A stretch of DNA of 64,000 nt. Origin: Ctenosaura bakeri (taxonomy: Eukaryota > Chordata > Lepidosauria > Squamata > Iguanidae). The position numbers and the translations under genes are program-made. The notes under the pieces are model-generated. The model made no database searches. It was not told the DNA's origin and worked only from the letters and a program-made list of their open reading frames with translations. This document shows positions 37,295-47,889 of the stretch, in pieces. Location: assembly GCA_948474755.1 (NCBI GenBank), contig CAOLHI010000646.1, positions 372,001-436,000 on the forward strand, given 5' to 3'. The stretch's first letter is position 1. Every line of letters starts with the position of its first letter.

Positions 37295-38099
37295 AGTCAG
37301 ATCCTTTCAAAATTTCTTGGGATGCCAATTAGTCTAAATCAGCACTAACTTGAATCAATGCAGGGGTTTCAAACACAAGAGGTAGATATTTAATGGACAC
37401 ATTGGTTGGATGGACAAATCTGTTAGTTTCATTGGTAGGTCACAAATTTATTGGGTCCACCTTCTTAATCAAAAGTATTGAACTTGTACTACTTCAAGTC
37501 CTATTGTAGTACTTAAAAACATATATGACCTAGAACATACTTGTGGCTCTGTGACCTAAATCTTTTTAGAAGTCTAAGCTATGGTATACCCACTGAGTCA
37601 AATGTTGAATGTTAAGGTTATCTAAATCCTTGTAATTCAATGGATCTACTTTATTGGGTTTGCCACCAAGATACAGACCAATATTTGCATTTTTCTCAAA
37701 GTTTGTAGTTAAGGTTTACACATAAAAATTGAAAAAAAAACAAACCCTATGGTACAGAAAAGATGAAATAAAATGTATGAATATACTATAGAAAAGTGGA
37801 CAATACTGCTTTTTCTTACGGAAAATTTGTTTTCCAAAATATGGACATTTTTGACATAAGTGTAGAAAAATCGTGAGGAATATGCACCAAATATGTACAC
37901 ATTTTGACATGGACTATAATAAGATAAATTTACAACCAGTGTGAAAATGGGATGGAATCTATAGAATATAAAGTTCTATAGAACTTTACAATAGCAAAGA
38001 GGATCTAGAAATGGAATAGAATCAACAAAAATGTTGAACATAGGAATGTGCACAAACATATGAGCAAATGTTGACATGGACTGTAACAAGATAACTTTA
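37295..38099. other. Non-coding with a direct repeat
   Basis: No gene. A stretch TTGACATGGACTATAATAAG near 37904 recurs as TTGACATGGACTGTAACAAG near 38071. This suggests an old local duplication of about 165 bp. Confidence 0.45.
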
Positions 38100-38101
38100 T
38101 A

Positions 38102-38595
38102 CTAGCTCCTCCACATTCATGAAGGTTAGGGGCACAGAACCCTCATGAAAGTGGAAAAATTGCAAATAACTGCCCCTGTGATTCCCTGCCAGAGCTCCAC
38201 CATCTCATTCCTTTACCTCCATCCCTAGCATTGGAGGTCAGGGGAGAAAAAAGACACAATAAAGGGCCTAATGGTACTTTCCCCTCAAAGGCAAAAGAGC
38301 AGAGTTCTTGGGTTCTAGTTACTTCCAGGGCTCATCTTGAAAAGGAAGGGGTAAGCATCTGACCAATCAGCAGCCATTACACAACAGAAAGTTCAGCCAC
38401 ATGGCAGAGAAGTCATGCCTCCAGCAGTGGGAGGTGGTTTTGCTCACCCAAAAAGAAAAAATGGCCATTTTAAACACAAGCCTAGCAAGCCTGGGGTGAG
38501 GAATGCAAGGGAATGGAAGGATGAAAATGGGAGGTGGGAGGAGGTAAGCACTTGCTTGGAAAGAGGTAACTGTACAAACCAATGTGGGAAAAAGT
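38102..38595 (-). mobile_element. Tigger/pogo-like element, second copy
   Basis: The reverse complement of this segment matches 6574-7091 over most of its length. Matching points include CACAGAACCCTCATGAAAGT with TTGCAAATAACTG, then TGACCAATCAGCAGCC, CACATGGCAGAGA, GGCCATTTTAAACACAAGCC and TAGCAAGCCTGGGGTGAGGA. The left boundary follows TA at 38100-38101. The right end is decayed and approximate. Confidence 0.7.
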
Positions 38596-38599
38596 TTTA

Positions 38600-39790
38600 T
38601 TTAGGGAGTGAATTCAACAGAATTTGCATCCATCCATACAATGGTGATACTCACTAGCTGGAAACAACCCAAAGCTAGACTTCAGGATTTTGCAAACTTT
38701 CCATAGTTCACCAGCTAAAGTGAATGCTTGAAATGCCATCAAATTGTTTCTTGCCAGAAATATGTTATAACTTCATCTAGTCTTTACCAAGACTAATTGT
38801 GATAGTTATGAGGACACCACAAAATGCTAAATAATTACATTCATATTATGTGTATAACCCCCTAATGCTTGAACATAAGTATTGTTGAATAGTGAAAGAA
38901 GCTTTCCAAATCTCAGAGGCAAAAAACAGAAACATGGCATTTCATTGGTAGACCTTTGAAGTAAAATTAAATTGTATTGAAAGAAACTAATCTTTTTTTA
39001 AACCCATTAATATTTGGACTTAAATATAAATACCATGATCAGCTGATAAACTCTTTTGAGAACTTATTAAAAGCTTACTAAATGAATAACCCATATTTGT
39101 AAATTCAACTCCATTATCTACATTGTCCTAACTAAGGACATAAGGATATCACATGGCATCTGCAGAGTGCTAATTATCAGCAAGACCCACACAGGAAAGT
39201 GCTGTTTGTATACTTTATTATCTCAGTGCCACAGTTTACTACCTTATCTAGGAATGTAAAATTTGCTGTCTCAACTGACTATGTACTCCGGTCAATGTGC
39301 ACCTGAAAATCTATTGTAATAATTTTAAAATGCTATCTTATTGAAAATAACTTTATATAAACTGTGAAGTTCATATAAACATGCAATAATTGCTGACCAA
39401 CTTCATTTCCTCATAGAGATGTGGAAATCTCTCAAGTGTAATTTATTTGAGTCTCACCAAATCCCACCTGCATTTTCTCCCCCACTTCTACTTTATTGTC
39501 ACAGGAGTGTTTTTTACCTGAAATTTGCGTATTTCATATATTTTTCCCAGTTAGTATATTTATTTGCAGAATTTACCTAATTAAAATGTTTCCCCATTGA
39601 GTAAAGTGTGTTTCAGATCCCCCCCCCACAATTATGGGCATTTTAGCCATTAACAATCACATTTTAAACACATACATTTCTCAAAAACACACTTGCAAAA
39701 ATACAAACATTCATGGTGATATGCACATTTTCACACAAATCTCTAAAGATGTATAAATATAAAGCAATGTTAATGAAACAGGCTGATGTG
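38600..39790. other. Non-coding, nothing recognised
   Basis: AT-rich sequence with no supported gene or named repeat. Confidence 0.4.
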
Positions 39791-39792
39791 CT

Positions 39793-40512
39793 TGTCTTGC
39801 TCGTCCTACACCTACAGGCAGCAAATGTGCAGACAGAAAGATTATTACAAGGAAGGTAGCTACAGGGAAATCAGTCTAGTTCAGGTCATCCACAGATAAT
39901 CTAAGAAGATGAACGGAGGTGGAGGGACAAGTCTTTTATTGGTGCAGTAGTCATTGCACAAAGTCAGTTGTTCAGATTTGTCTCATGCCAAACAGTGTTG
40001 AGCCATGGAGCCATTAAATGTAGCCAATCCAGTGGTCAAGAGATTGAACGTTCTCTTCATTTCCTTGGATTACCTGTGCTTGTATGATCCGGACTGGATT
40101 GACATGTAGCTGATTCTATTACAATAATCTGTCTCTCTGGACACTTTCTGCTTGTTGACATAGGACAGATTGTGAGCAGTTGGGATTCCCAGAAGCTGCT
40201 GAGAGATAGGTGGCTGCCTCTAGATGCTGCCTCTAGATGTCTTGATGAGTCAGCATCTCCTATTTAACAGACACTGATTCTCATGAAGTTTCTCCTTCTC
40301 TCTTTGCTGGACTTCAAAGGATGGAGGTCTCTCTTCAGTGTCTATCAAGTCCTGTAGAGAAGGAAGCCACTCAGCTGCTTCAACTGCCAGCTGCTCAGAT
40401 TCAGGGAGGGAAGTATCATTTAGAGCCAAAAACTCTTCCCAGTCCAACTCCTCTGTGTCAGATTCCTCATATTCCAGCAGTTGAGTTATGACACTGTTGG
40501 TCTCAGGGAACA
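39793..40512 (-). mobile_element. Gypsy-like LTR
   Basis: In minus orientation it starts TGTTCCCTGAGACC and ends GAGCAAGACA, giving TG..CA ends over 720 bp. A CCAATAAAAGACTTG poly-A signal region lies in its 3' part. The first third holds an open frame (40250-40513, 87 residues). It is acidic at the start (EESDTEELDWEEF) and ends with a QQREKEK segment, like the frames in the other LTRs here. It is probably the C-terminal end of the pol frame reading into the 3' LTR. I could not find a matching target duplication: the flanks are GTGCT and ACTAT. Confidence 0.65.
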
Positions 40513-40869
40513 ACTATTCTGACAGAAAGAAGTAATGGATTTTCCTCAAACTGGAAGACAATTCTCAATGAATCTGGATCTCACATGCAAACAAATAAAG
40601 TAGAATCAAAACCTAATTTAGTGAGAAATGGAGCTACTAAGTATCTTCGTTCTCCTGGAAAAGGAGTTATTGTTATGATGGTGATGTAAATCCATTGGTA
40701 TCTTATGATCAAGAGGAAGTTGTTTTTTTTAAAGTGTCTTGATCCCATCCCGAAAGAGAAAGCTATTTTTTTTTCATTTTATTCATGCAATATTTATGTC
40801 AAAATTTTTGTGCAAATTGTCCAGATATTTTTGTGCCAATAAACATTGGCATTCTAAAAAGAAAAAAAG
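40513..40869. other. Non-coding spacer
   Basis: Nothing recognised between the LTR and the Tigger-like element. Confidence 0.4.
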
Positions 40870-42106
40870 TATGGGTTGAATATCCTTTATCTGAAATGCT
40901 TGGGACCAGAAGTGTTTCATATTTTGAGTTTTTTTCCCAGATTTTGGAATATCTGTATTTGCATGTACATAAAATACAGTGCTGTGTAGGAGATCTCTGG
41001 GGAGACCATGTATGAATGAGCAGGAGGAGCATTGCAGCCACCACGTCGAAGGTGGATGTAAGAGGCTGGCTGGCTTCCCAGAGATGTCCTGCACAGTACT
41101 TTATTTATTAGTTTGTTCATTTATTTATTTTTGGAACACAGATATCAGGTCAGATACTCAGTCTCTCTGCAGTCTAACATTTCATATACAACATGAGTAG
41201 CAGACAAACAAAATGTGAGGATGGAGAGAGACACAAGATTGGAAAGAGACGTGAGGGCCTGTGAAATGGTGGGACACATGGATTCACTCTGAGCACAGTG
41301 CCTGGATTTCTGCTATTTGACAGATCCTAATGCCTCTCTCCAGTCTTGTGTCTCATTCATTCATTACTTGTTTTGTGTATGAGATGTGAGGCTGGAAAGA
41401 AACTGAGAATCTGAGAAACAAGTGAGCAGCAGCACTGCAGCCTCTATCTTGAAGATGGAAGTGGGAATGGCATCAAAATGTTTTGGGTAGGGATAGGCCA
41501 ACTGAATCCTCGAATTCTTGGCAAGGATTCAAGGTCTGCGAATCCGAATCCCTGTGCCAAAATACTCAAACTGAATCTTTCGAATCCACCAACCAAATAG
41601 TTTGTTGGAGACCGGGATGCCCGAAAACCTGGGACACCAGACACACAAGAGGAGATGGCAAGTAGGTGAGTTTTTCCCATGGAGTAATGATCTTTGCTAA
41701 CAATTTCAGAAATTATATCTGGGGTTGTATTCTAATATATTTAAATTGAACATTTAATATTTAAATTCAGCACTATTTTCTGTGCTGAAAATCAATGGCA
41801 CGTAGAAATGCTGGGGTCAGTGGGTCTCATGCCTATCAGAAGTAGTGGGGCAGAGGGCAAGGTCACACTATCTCATCCAGTGATTGCCACATGTAGGCCA
41901 GTGTACCTCTTTTACAAGACCAGTGTCTGCTTGTAAACCTATACCTAGAATAGGATGAGAAGTGAAATATCTGTCATGGTTTCTCATAAGCCACATGAAA
42001 AACTACGTGTAGCAGAAAGGAAAAATTCTTTTTCAAAATTGGTGCCTCTGGGGCCTACCAAAGGCCTGATTGACTGGAAGGTAAACTCTTCTTGAGATTT
42101 CAAGGA

Positions 42107-42270
42107 CAGCTGAAAGATTCCTTTGCATAGCTCCCTTGCAAAACTCTTTCATACACAATTCTGAGGTTTGTAGTTTTACAAGGTGTCACAGCTTTCTCTG
42201 CCAAAGTGTGCTGGCGCATCATCAAACTACAAACCCCAGGATGCAAGAAGGAGCTATGCGAAGAAAAGCT
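42107..42270. repeat. Foldback inside the hAT element
   Basis: The left arm CCTTTGCATAGCTCCCTTGC continues with TTCTGAGGTTTGTAGTTTT. The right arm AAACTACAAACCCCAGGATG continues with CAAGAAGGAGCTATGCGAAG. They are imperfectly complementary across about 60 bp. Possibly a separate MITE that inserted into the hAT element. Confidence 0.65.
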
Positions 42271-42306
42271 AGTTTTGACCTGGATTATCTCCGTACTGTA
42301 ATATGC

Positions 42307-42373
42307 GGCCCTGTTTACACAGGCAGGAAAATGTGGGATTAATCCACATTTTCCCGCCTGTGTAGAAAGGGCC
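42307..42373. repeat. 67-bp near-perfect palindrome
   Basis: GGCCCTGTTTACACAGGCAG on the left pairs with CCGCCTGTGTAGAAAGGGCC on the right, around AATGTGGGATTAATCCACAT. The GGCCC and ACAC terminal motif is of the same style as the other foldback elements in the window. Confidence 0.8.
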
Positions 42374-42705
42374 TTCATGTCATTTTCAATCTGGGGAGAC
42401 CCTGGGGCAAAACTATGACAATTGTCCTGGTCAGATTTCTTCAGAGGGAGCTTTGCCTTCACCCAGGCTTTTGCTAAGGCTGAGAGAGTGTGTCTTGCCC
42501 AAGATTATCCTTCTTTCCCGTGCTTTTTAAACCCTTTTGAAAAAAGGGATTCAAAAGATTTGATATTTGTGAGATTCATGCATTTCCAGAACCTTCCAGG
42601 TATTTGGATCCAGATTTGGATAATTCTGGATTCGTCCCATCCCTAGTTTTGGGTTTTGGAAGTTTTGGGATTTTGGATTACTGGATTAGGGATGCTCAAA
42701 CTCTA

Positions 42706-44620
42706 CTGGATGGGTTACTTTTAGGGATGAAAAGAATAATTGCATTTTTTAAGAAATCTGAACAAGAAAAGTGCCTTGAACACTGAGACACTTCTTAGAG
42801 GAAACTGATCAGACACTTCAAGATTTTCCCCTTTTCAAATTATTCAAAAATGCACAAAAATTCTGGCAATCTCATCCCACAGGGAAAACAATTGAAATTT
42901 CTTTCATACAAGAATAAATTAAGGAAAGATTTCCATCCCTAGTTGCTTGTGTCTTTTTGATCGATGATTCTGTTCTCCTGTGATTGCTGTATGCACTATG
43001 CTTAACCAAGAAGGGAGAGATGAGGTTTATGGAGAGGCTTCTTGAGAGAATTACGGGGAAGCAAATGAGAAAAAGAAGCACTTGTCATTTTGCTGTTGCA
43101 TACAAAATGCAAAACCTCTCTGTAGTTACTGATTTTTCAGCTGTGTGTCTCACCATGTCTAGTCACCTTTAGTTGCTGAGAGCAAGAAATTACCATGAAT
43201 TATTTACATCCCTGTGATTAATCATGAGTGATGTATACCGAGCACTCAGAACCAGACTCCATTTCTATCCAGGTATTCTTCCATAGGAGTGGGCATATGT
43301 AAGTTGCCACAGATCAGAGAAGATTCACAGCTAAGCTGTCTGCCAGGGAAACAGTTTGCCTGAAAAGCAAGCGACACATAGATCAAGCCAGTGGTCTGCC
43401 ACCAAAACCAGTGGTTCAACAGGGACTGAAGGCACACTATCCACCCCAAATTTTCCTGATTCAGTGGTTTTAGGGAGAGAGAAAAAACCTGCCTTCAGTC
43501 TCTTGCAATAAAAGAGACCACTGTGCTCTTAATCTTTTTAGTTTCAGGCAAACTTTGTGCTGAGGGCTGAAGATGGTACCCACCCATTATAGGTCTGATT
43601 AATTGCTGCCTGCCTTGTTTCTATTACACTAGTGGTGCTTCTTACAGACTGCCTCTTCATACCACTGCTTTCCCCCTTAGATTTTGTTTTGACCAAAAGC
43701 TTCACAGCATATCTGCTACCTTCACCACCACAACTTGGACTATCAATCTGAAAGTCTTTCCTATCACTGCAGTTCAGTTACCCCCAATGTTATTAAACAT
43801 ACAACAGAGGAAACAGTTAGAAATTACCCTTTAGGATTACATATTGGCTCTTTAAATCTTATTGGCTTGTCACAGGACTGTTCTTGGGCCGTTTCTCACA
43901 ACAGCAAGTCTAGCATTCTAAAATGATGCCCAATACTGCATCAACACAATGGTGTATGTGGGAGGGAGGAAGAGAATTATGAAATGAATACATTGTTAAT
44001 TTGATTTAGCATTATCCTTTGTTTTCTAAGCTGTTTCTGTCAAATTTATGATTCTAATTACAGAAGCAGAGTGAAAAGATAATTCAGAAACAACAGCAAC
44101 AGATAAAAATGTAAAAGACAAATGATTGCCTAGGAATATAACCATCACAGTCGGGTCTACTGTGGACTTCTAGCAGTTCAAATGAGTGTTCTTGGGTTTA
44201 GTGAGAAGGACTGATGGACTGTGTGTCATAGTCATGAAATATTAGATGCTCCCCCCGAACCAATTCAGGTATAATTGTGTTCCCATGTCAATTTGCAGGA
44301 ATGGCAAGTGTGGGGAACTGGAAGAAGGGCCCTCACCCCAACAGTTGCCCTCCAGTCTAGATTTTTCACCACTTCACTTCCTGTGGGATTGTTTTTATGA
44401 AACAGCAAGTCACAATACAGGCTGCTCCTTTACTGCTGCTATCTGTTTCTTGCACACACTTACCTATGAGCTGTTCTGCTGCTGCTGCCTGCTCTTCTGA
44501 TTAGGCACTGGAACTGAGCATCTGAAAGTTATGCACCACCTGCTGCTGCTCATCCAGAGCTGGGTTGCAGCTGTTGAAATAGTAACCTGTCTCAGCTCAT
44601 GCACACTGAGCAGGGAGAAG
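42706..44620. other. Non-coding, nothing recognised
   Basis: About 1.9 kb with no supported gene or named repeat before the CR1 fragment. Confidence 0.4.
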
Positions 44621-44623
44621 CAT

Positions 44624-45197
44624 CTTGATTATAAAAAGGCCTTTGCCAAAGTCCCCCATGATATTCTTGCAAACAAGCTAGTGAAATGTGGACTAGACAA
44701 GGCTACAGTTAGGTGGATTTGTAATTGGTTGACTGACCAAATCTAGAGGGTGCTCACCAATGGCTCTGCTTCCTTCTGGAAAGAAGTGATTAGAGGGATG
44801 CCACAGGGTTCTCTCCTGGCCCAGTGCCATTCATCATCTTTATAAATGACTTGGATGATGGAATAGAGGACGTCTGCAGATGGCACCAAATTAGGAGGGG
44901 GTTATACCCCAGAGGACAGAATTCAAAATGATCTTAACAGATTAGAGGGCTGGGTCAAAGCTGACAAAATGAATTTCAACAGGGAGAAATGTAAGGTACT
45001 ACACTTAGGCATGAAAAATGAAATGCACAACCATAGTATGGGTGAAACCTGGCTTGACCACAATACATGTTAAAGGATCTAGTAGACTACAAGTTGAACA
45101 TCAATCAGCAGGGTGATGTGGAAGCTAAAGCCAATACAATTCTAGGCTGCATCAATTGAAGTATAATGTCTAGGTCAAGGAAAGTAGTACCACACTA
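44624..45197 (+). mobile_element. CR1-like LINE, reverse transcriptase part
   Basis: The translation follows the RT of CR1-type LINEs in order. LDYKKAFAKVPHDILANKL is the palm block with the first catalytic aspartate. Then come WICNWLTDQ, an RVLTNGSASFWKEV segment, the GMPQGSLLA block, and after a frameshift the INDLDDGIED region. The catalytic block is ADGTKLGG, where intact elements have ADDTKLGG, so the second aspartate is lost. Then come LEGWVKADKMNFNREKCKVL and HLGMKN. A stop at 44744 and the frameshift confirm it is dead. It is cut at 45197 by an LTR insertion and continues at 46701. Confidence 0.9.
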
Positions 45198-46700
45198 TGT
45201 TACCCTGATCTCTGGGGGTCCTGGGAGGGGTGCCCAAATAACCAAACAACAACAACACAACCTTGGGGAAAATTAGCTGGAGCACTCACTAAAGCTAGTG
45301 AGAGGCAGGGTAACTTAGCAGGATCTTGCAACCCAGCATCTATGGGGTCAGGTCAGTCAAGCAGTCAGATGGTTTAAAATAGCAAAAATGATGTTTTATT
45401 AAGTACAGACAAACATTAAAGACACCACAATCACACAGCTAACTAAAGAATTGGAAACAGGGATTTTCGGAGGGAAATGGGTGATACGACACCTGTCTCG
45501 TGGTCCTGGAGAGGTATGAAGATGGATTTTGTTTGGATGCAGGGAAGAAGCTCAGCGTGGTTCGCTGAGGGGAGCTCGCCGAACAAAGCGGCAGCAAGGC
45601 AGTCTGGAACTCGGGAGCGATCTGAGGAAGGCCTCGGAATTGAGGGTTTTTATAGGGTGAATTGTGACTGCAGGCCATACCTTACTCGGTGAGAACAATG
45701 CAATTTGGGAGTGGGACAAAGCTGTCAGGACCCTGGCACTCCAGGACTCAAGCTCTGAGTCTGAACCAGAGGACTTCAAAGCCGTGGAGCCTGCTGCACC
45801 AGCAGAGCCCACCCCAGAGGCTGCCATGGAGCCTGCTGCACAGCCCACCCCAGAGGCTGCCCTGGACACAGAGCCCTTGGCCCCAGTAGCCCCAGAAATG
45901 GAGCCAGGGGCTGCCTTAGACCTAGAGATTCAAGAGCAGGTGCCTACTTACCAGCAGCATCGGGAGCAAAAGAGTGCTCTCAGAAGGTCAGAGCATTTAA
46001 ATAGGAAACTCCAAGCAATCAAGCTCCAGCTGAGGTAGCACCTGGGTGAGGGCCTGCTTAATAAAAGCACTCACTCAGCCTTGGGTCTTTGTTGGCTGAC
46101 AACTGTCCATTCTGGGTGTGCCTGCTGGGCTTCTGGGGTCTTTGCCTTGCTTCCTGGAACACTGCCTGACTGGCTGTGGAACAAGCTCTGTGGTACATGG
46201 ACTCTGTTTTGCCTGGCTGTGCAGTAACAGCCAGGGATATCTTTGCTGCAAAAGTCTCTTTAAGTTACTGCTGAAGTAAAGCCCTTTGATTTATTGCCTG
46301 TCTGCCTTAGCCGGCTCTTGGCTGCCTGCCATGCCTTGGCATTGACAAAAGCTTTGGAAAGGTCAGAGTTTAGCATGATTGGCTTAGAGTCGAAGTAACA
46401 ATAGTGGAGCCAGTATGCAAATGTGGAGTGCTTAGTACAGCTTTGTGAGGCTACCTGCTTGGGGCAGGGGAGCCTTTGTCAGTATCGCGCATAAGCAACG
46501 AGGTGCTTGCCGGAGAGGTCCCTAAAGCGACGAACCGGCTCTGTCGGGCCTGCTTGGAATGTCCAGCAATTATTGGCTGCACCTGTTTACGTGCTTGTCT
46601 GGAGGTCTCACAAACATGTGGAGCGGGGGTGGCAGAAGAAAGCCGAATGGTTTGGTATCAAAAGAGATATCGTGTGCTATAGGCCTGGACTGCAGTAACA
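45198..46700 (-). mobile_element. Solo LTR inserted in CR1, 4-bp target duplication
   Basis: On the plus strand it begins TGTTACCCTGATCT and ends GACTGCAGTAACA. It is flanked by ACTA (45194-45197 and 46701-46704), and removing it plus one ACTA restores the CR1 reading frame (HYYALVRP). Orientation is minus: reversed, CCCTATAAAAACCC (TATA, near 45650) precedes CTTAATAAAACATC (poly-A signal, near 45392). Without the nested LTR at 45723-46347 it is about 873 bp. It keeps many CpG sites (for example around 46480-46560), suggesting a fairly recent insertion. Confidence 0.85.
45723..46347 (+). mobile_element. Solo LTR nested in an LTR, 5-bp target duplication
   Basis: 625 bp, starting TGTCAGGACCCTGGCACTCC and ending TGCCTTGGCATTGACA, flanked by AAAGC (45718-45722 and 46348-46352). 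The first 310 bp form an open frame ending at 46038. It is acidic (SSSESEPEDF), then rich in proline and alanine with two tandem EPAA..PTPEAA units, then QQHREQKSALRRSEHLNRKL. This probably represents pol C-terminal coding that runs into the LTR. A TTAATAAAAGCACTCAC stretch near 46059 could be the TATA region. It sits inside the minus-strand LTR. Confidence 0.87.
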
Positions 46701-46784
46701 ACTATTATGCTTTGGTAGACCCCACCTGAAATACAGTGTCCAGTTTTGGGCACTACAATTCAAGGAAGACATTGGCAAGCTGGG
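46701..46784 (+). mobile_element. CR1-like LINE, middle fragment
   Basis: Resumes the RT frame: YALVRPHLKYSVQFWALQF then KEDIGKLG, matching the CR1 thumb region (LVRPHLEYCVQFW in intact family members). It is cut by MITE copy C at 46785. Confidence 0.9.
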
Positions 46785-46980
46785 GCCATTTCCGCACTGC
46801 AGTCTTATAGTGTGATTATTGCACTTTCAACATCCTATGGAATCCTGGGGTTTCTGAGGAGTTCTATTCCATCCTGTGGAATCCTGGGGAGCTGGTCCCT
46901 CCTGAAACTGCAAACCCCAGGATTCCATAGGATGTTGAAAGTGCAATAATCACGCTATAAGAGTGTAGTGTGGAAATGGC
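46785..46980. mobile_element. Foldback MITE, copy C, 5-bp target duplication
   Basis: A 196-bp palindromic element. Its ends read GCCATTTCCGCACTGCAGTC and, reversed, GCCATTTCCACACTACACTC. The arms contain ATCCTATGGAATCCTGGGG and its complement. The flanks are CTGGG on both sides (46780-46784 and 46981-46985). Because it lies in a coding region of CR1, removal can be verified: the frame reads [17 protein letters not shown] across the empty site. This makes the 5-bp duplication certain. Confidence 0.93.
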
Positions 46981-47420
46981 CTGGGACATGTCCAGAGGAG
47001 GGAGACTAAAGCAGTAAAAGGTCTAGAAACCATGCTTTTTGAGGAGTGGCTTAAAGAGCTGGTTATGTTTAGAATGGAAAAGAGAACACTAAGTGGTGAC
47101 ATGACAGCTATGTTCAAATATTTGAAAGGATGTCATATTGAAGGTAGAGTGTGCTTGTTTTCTGCTAGTTTAGAAAACAAGCTCTTCCTGCTTTTCTGCC
47201 TGGAAAATGAGAATCACAATCCCATCTGCCTTGCCCATACTTTGAATTCTTCGTACCTATGAAACTAGAATGCCATGTTGAATTTCTAATAGTGACTTAC
47301 CGATGAAAAGAAATAGAATGTGAAAACTATGGAGTTATGCATACAGAGCAGACCATCCCACACTGCCCTGGGCCTGTGGCAATATTCAAGGAGAACTTAA
47401 AGTAGTCTATGAATGTCTCC
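46981..47420 (+). mobile_element. CR1-like LINE, C-terminal part
   Basis: Continues [20 protein letters not shown], then [20 protein letters not shown] and [13 protein letters not shown], which is the end of the CR1 reverse transcriptase ORF. After about 47150 it decays, but the CACTGCCCTGGGCCTGTGGC and AATATTCAAGGAGAACTTAA stretch near 47358-47400 fits the element's 3' region. Confidence 0.85.
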
Positions 47421-47685
47421 TTTTCTTTTCAAAATCTAAGCTGCTTTGGGAATTGAACATCAGATGTGGTTTTCTAAATTTCCTGAGTGAAGAGGCTGAT
47501 GGACAAACAAGACCTTCATGTGCAATTTGGGTTGTGTGTGAGAAAAGGTTGAGGAGTGGGAAGAAACTCCTTCTAGCTGGGCTTCTCCATCCAATCTGGT
47601 AGCGAAGCAGGCTTGAGCTGCTGCACTATAAAACCTTCCAGGAATGGATAGACTGACCACTGATCTCCTTCTCTGCCTTATAGCT

Positions 47686-47885
47686 GTTGTTGTGTGCCTT
47701 CAATTCAACTCTGACATATGACAATCCTATCTAAGTTTTTCTTGGCAAGATTTATTTAGGGGAGGTTTGCTGAGAGAGTGTGACTTGTTTGAGGTCATCT
47801 AGTAAGTTTGCATGGATAAACAGGGATTCAAACCCTGGCTACCTAGAATGCTCATTCAACAGTCATATAACTGCAACACATTGGT
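47686..47885 (-). repeat. CORE/MIR-type squamate SINE
   Basis: On the plus strand: GTTGTTGTGTGCCTTCAATT, TTTTTCTTGGCAAGATTTAT, GAGAGAGTGTGACTTGTTTG, then AACAGGGATTCAAACCCTGG, the reversed B-box region. Nearly full length and in minus orientation. Confidence 0.87.
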
Positions 47886-47889
47886 TCTC

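Larger units (their letters stand above)
41488..42645. mobile_element. hAT-type non-autonomous element, exact 8-bp duplication
   Basis: 1158 bp with ends TAGGGATAGGCCAACTGAAT and, inward from the right, TAGGGATGGGACGAATCC. It is flanked by the exact 8-bp direct repeat GTTTTGGG (41480-41487 and 42646-42653), which is the classic hAT signature. It interrupts the 3' part of the Tigger-like element. Removing it and one repeat copy restores a continuous TTTTGGGTTTTGGAAG stretch. It carries internal foldbacks and no intact transposase. Confidence 0.85.
40872..42703. mobile_element. Tigger-like element carrying a nested hAT insertion
   Basis: The left end reads TGGGTTGAATATCC then TTTATCTGAAATGCTTGGGA. 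The right end, read inward, is GAGTTTGAGCATCC then CTAATCCAGTAATCC. These are imperfect inverted repeats bounded by TA (40870-40871 and 42704-42705). The sequence pattern (CCAGAAGTGTTTCATATTTT and TTTTGGAATATCTGTATTTG) is that of a non-autonomous Tigger-type family known from several amniotes. Without the hAT insertion at 41488-42645 it would be about 670 bp. It has no coding capacity. Confidence 0.72.

Noticed and set aside
41488..42645. Two separate local repeats at 41.49 and 42.63 kb
   Set aside because: They are the two inverted ends of a single hAT-type element, shown by the exact 8-bp direct repeat outside both ends.
44246..44500. 84-residue frame ending in a cysteine/leucine-rich tail
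   Set aside because: The tail is encoded by a short CTG/TGC-rich stretch. No domain or splice context supports a gene.
45664..46038. Proline/alanine-rich 124-residue frame as a host gene
   Set aside because: It lies mostly within the first half of a solo LTR with an exact target duplication. Its internal repeats and acidic start match the LTR-encoded frames elsewhere in the window.
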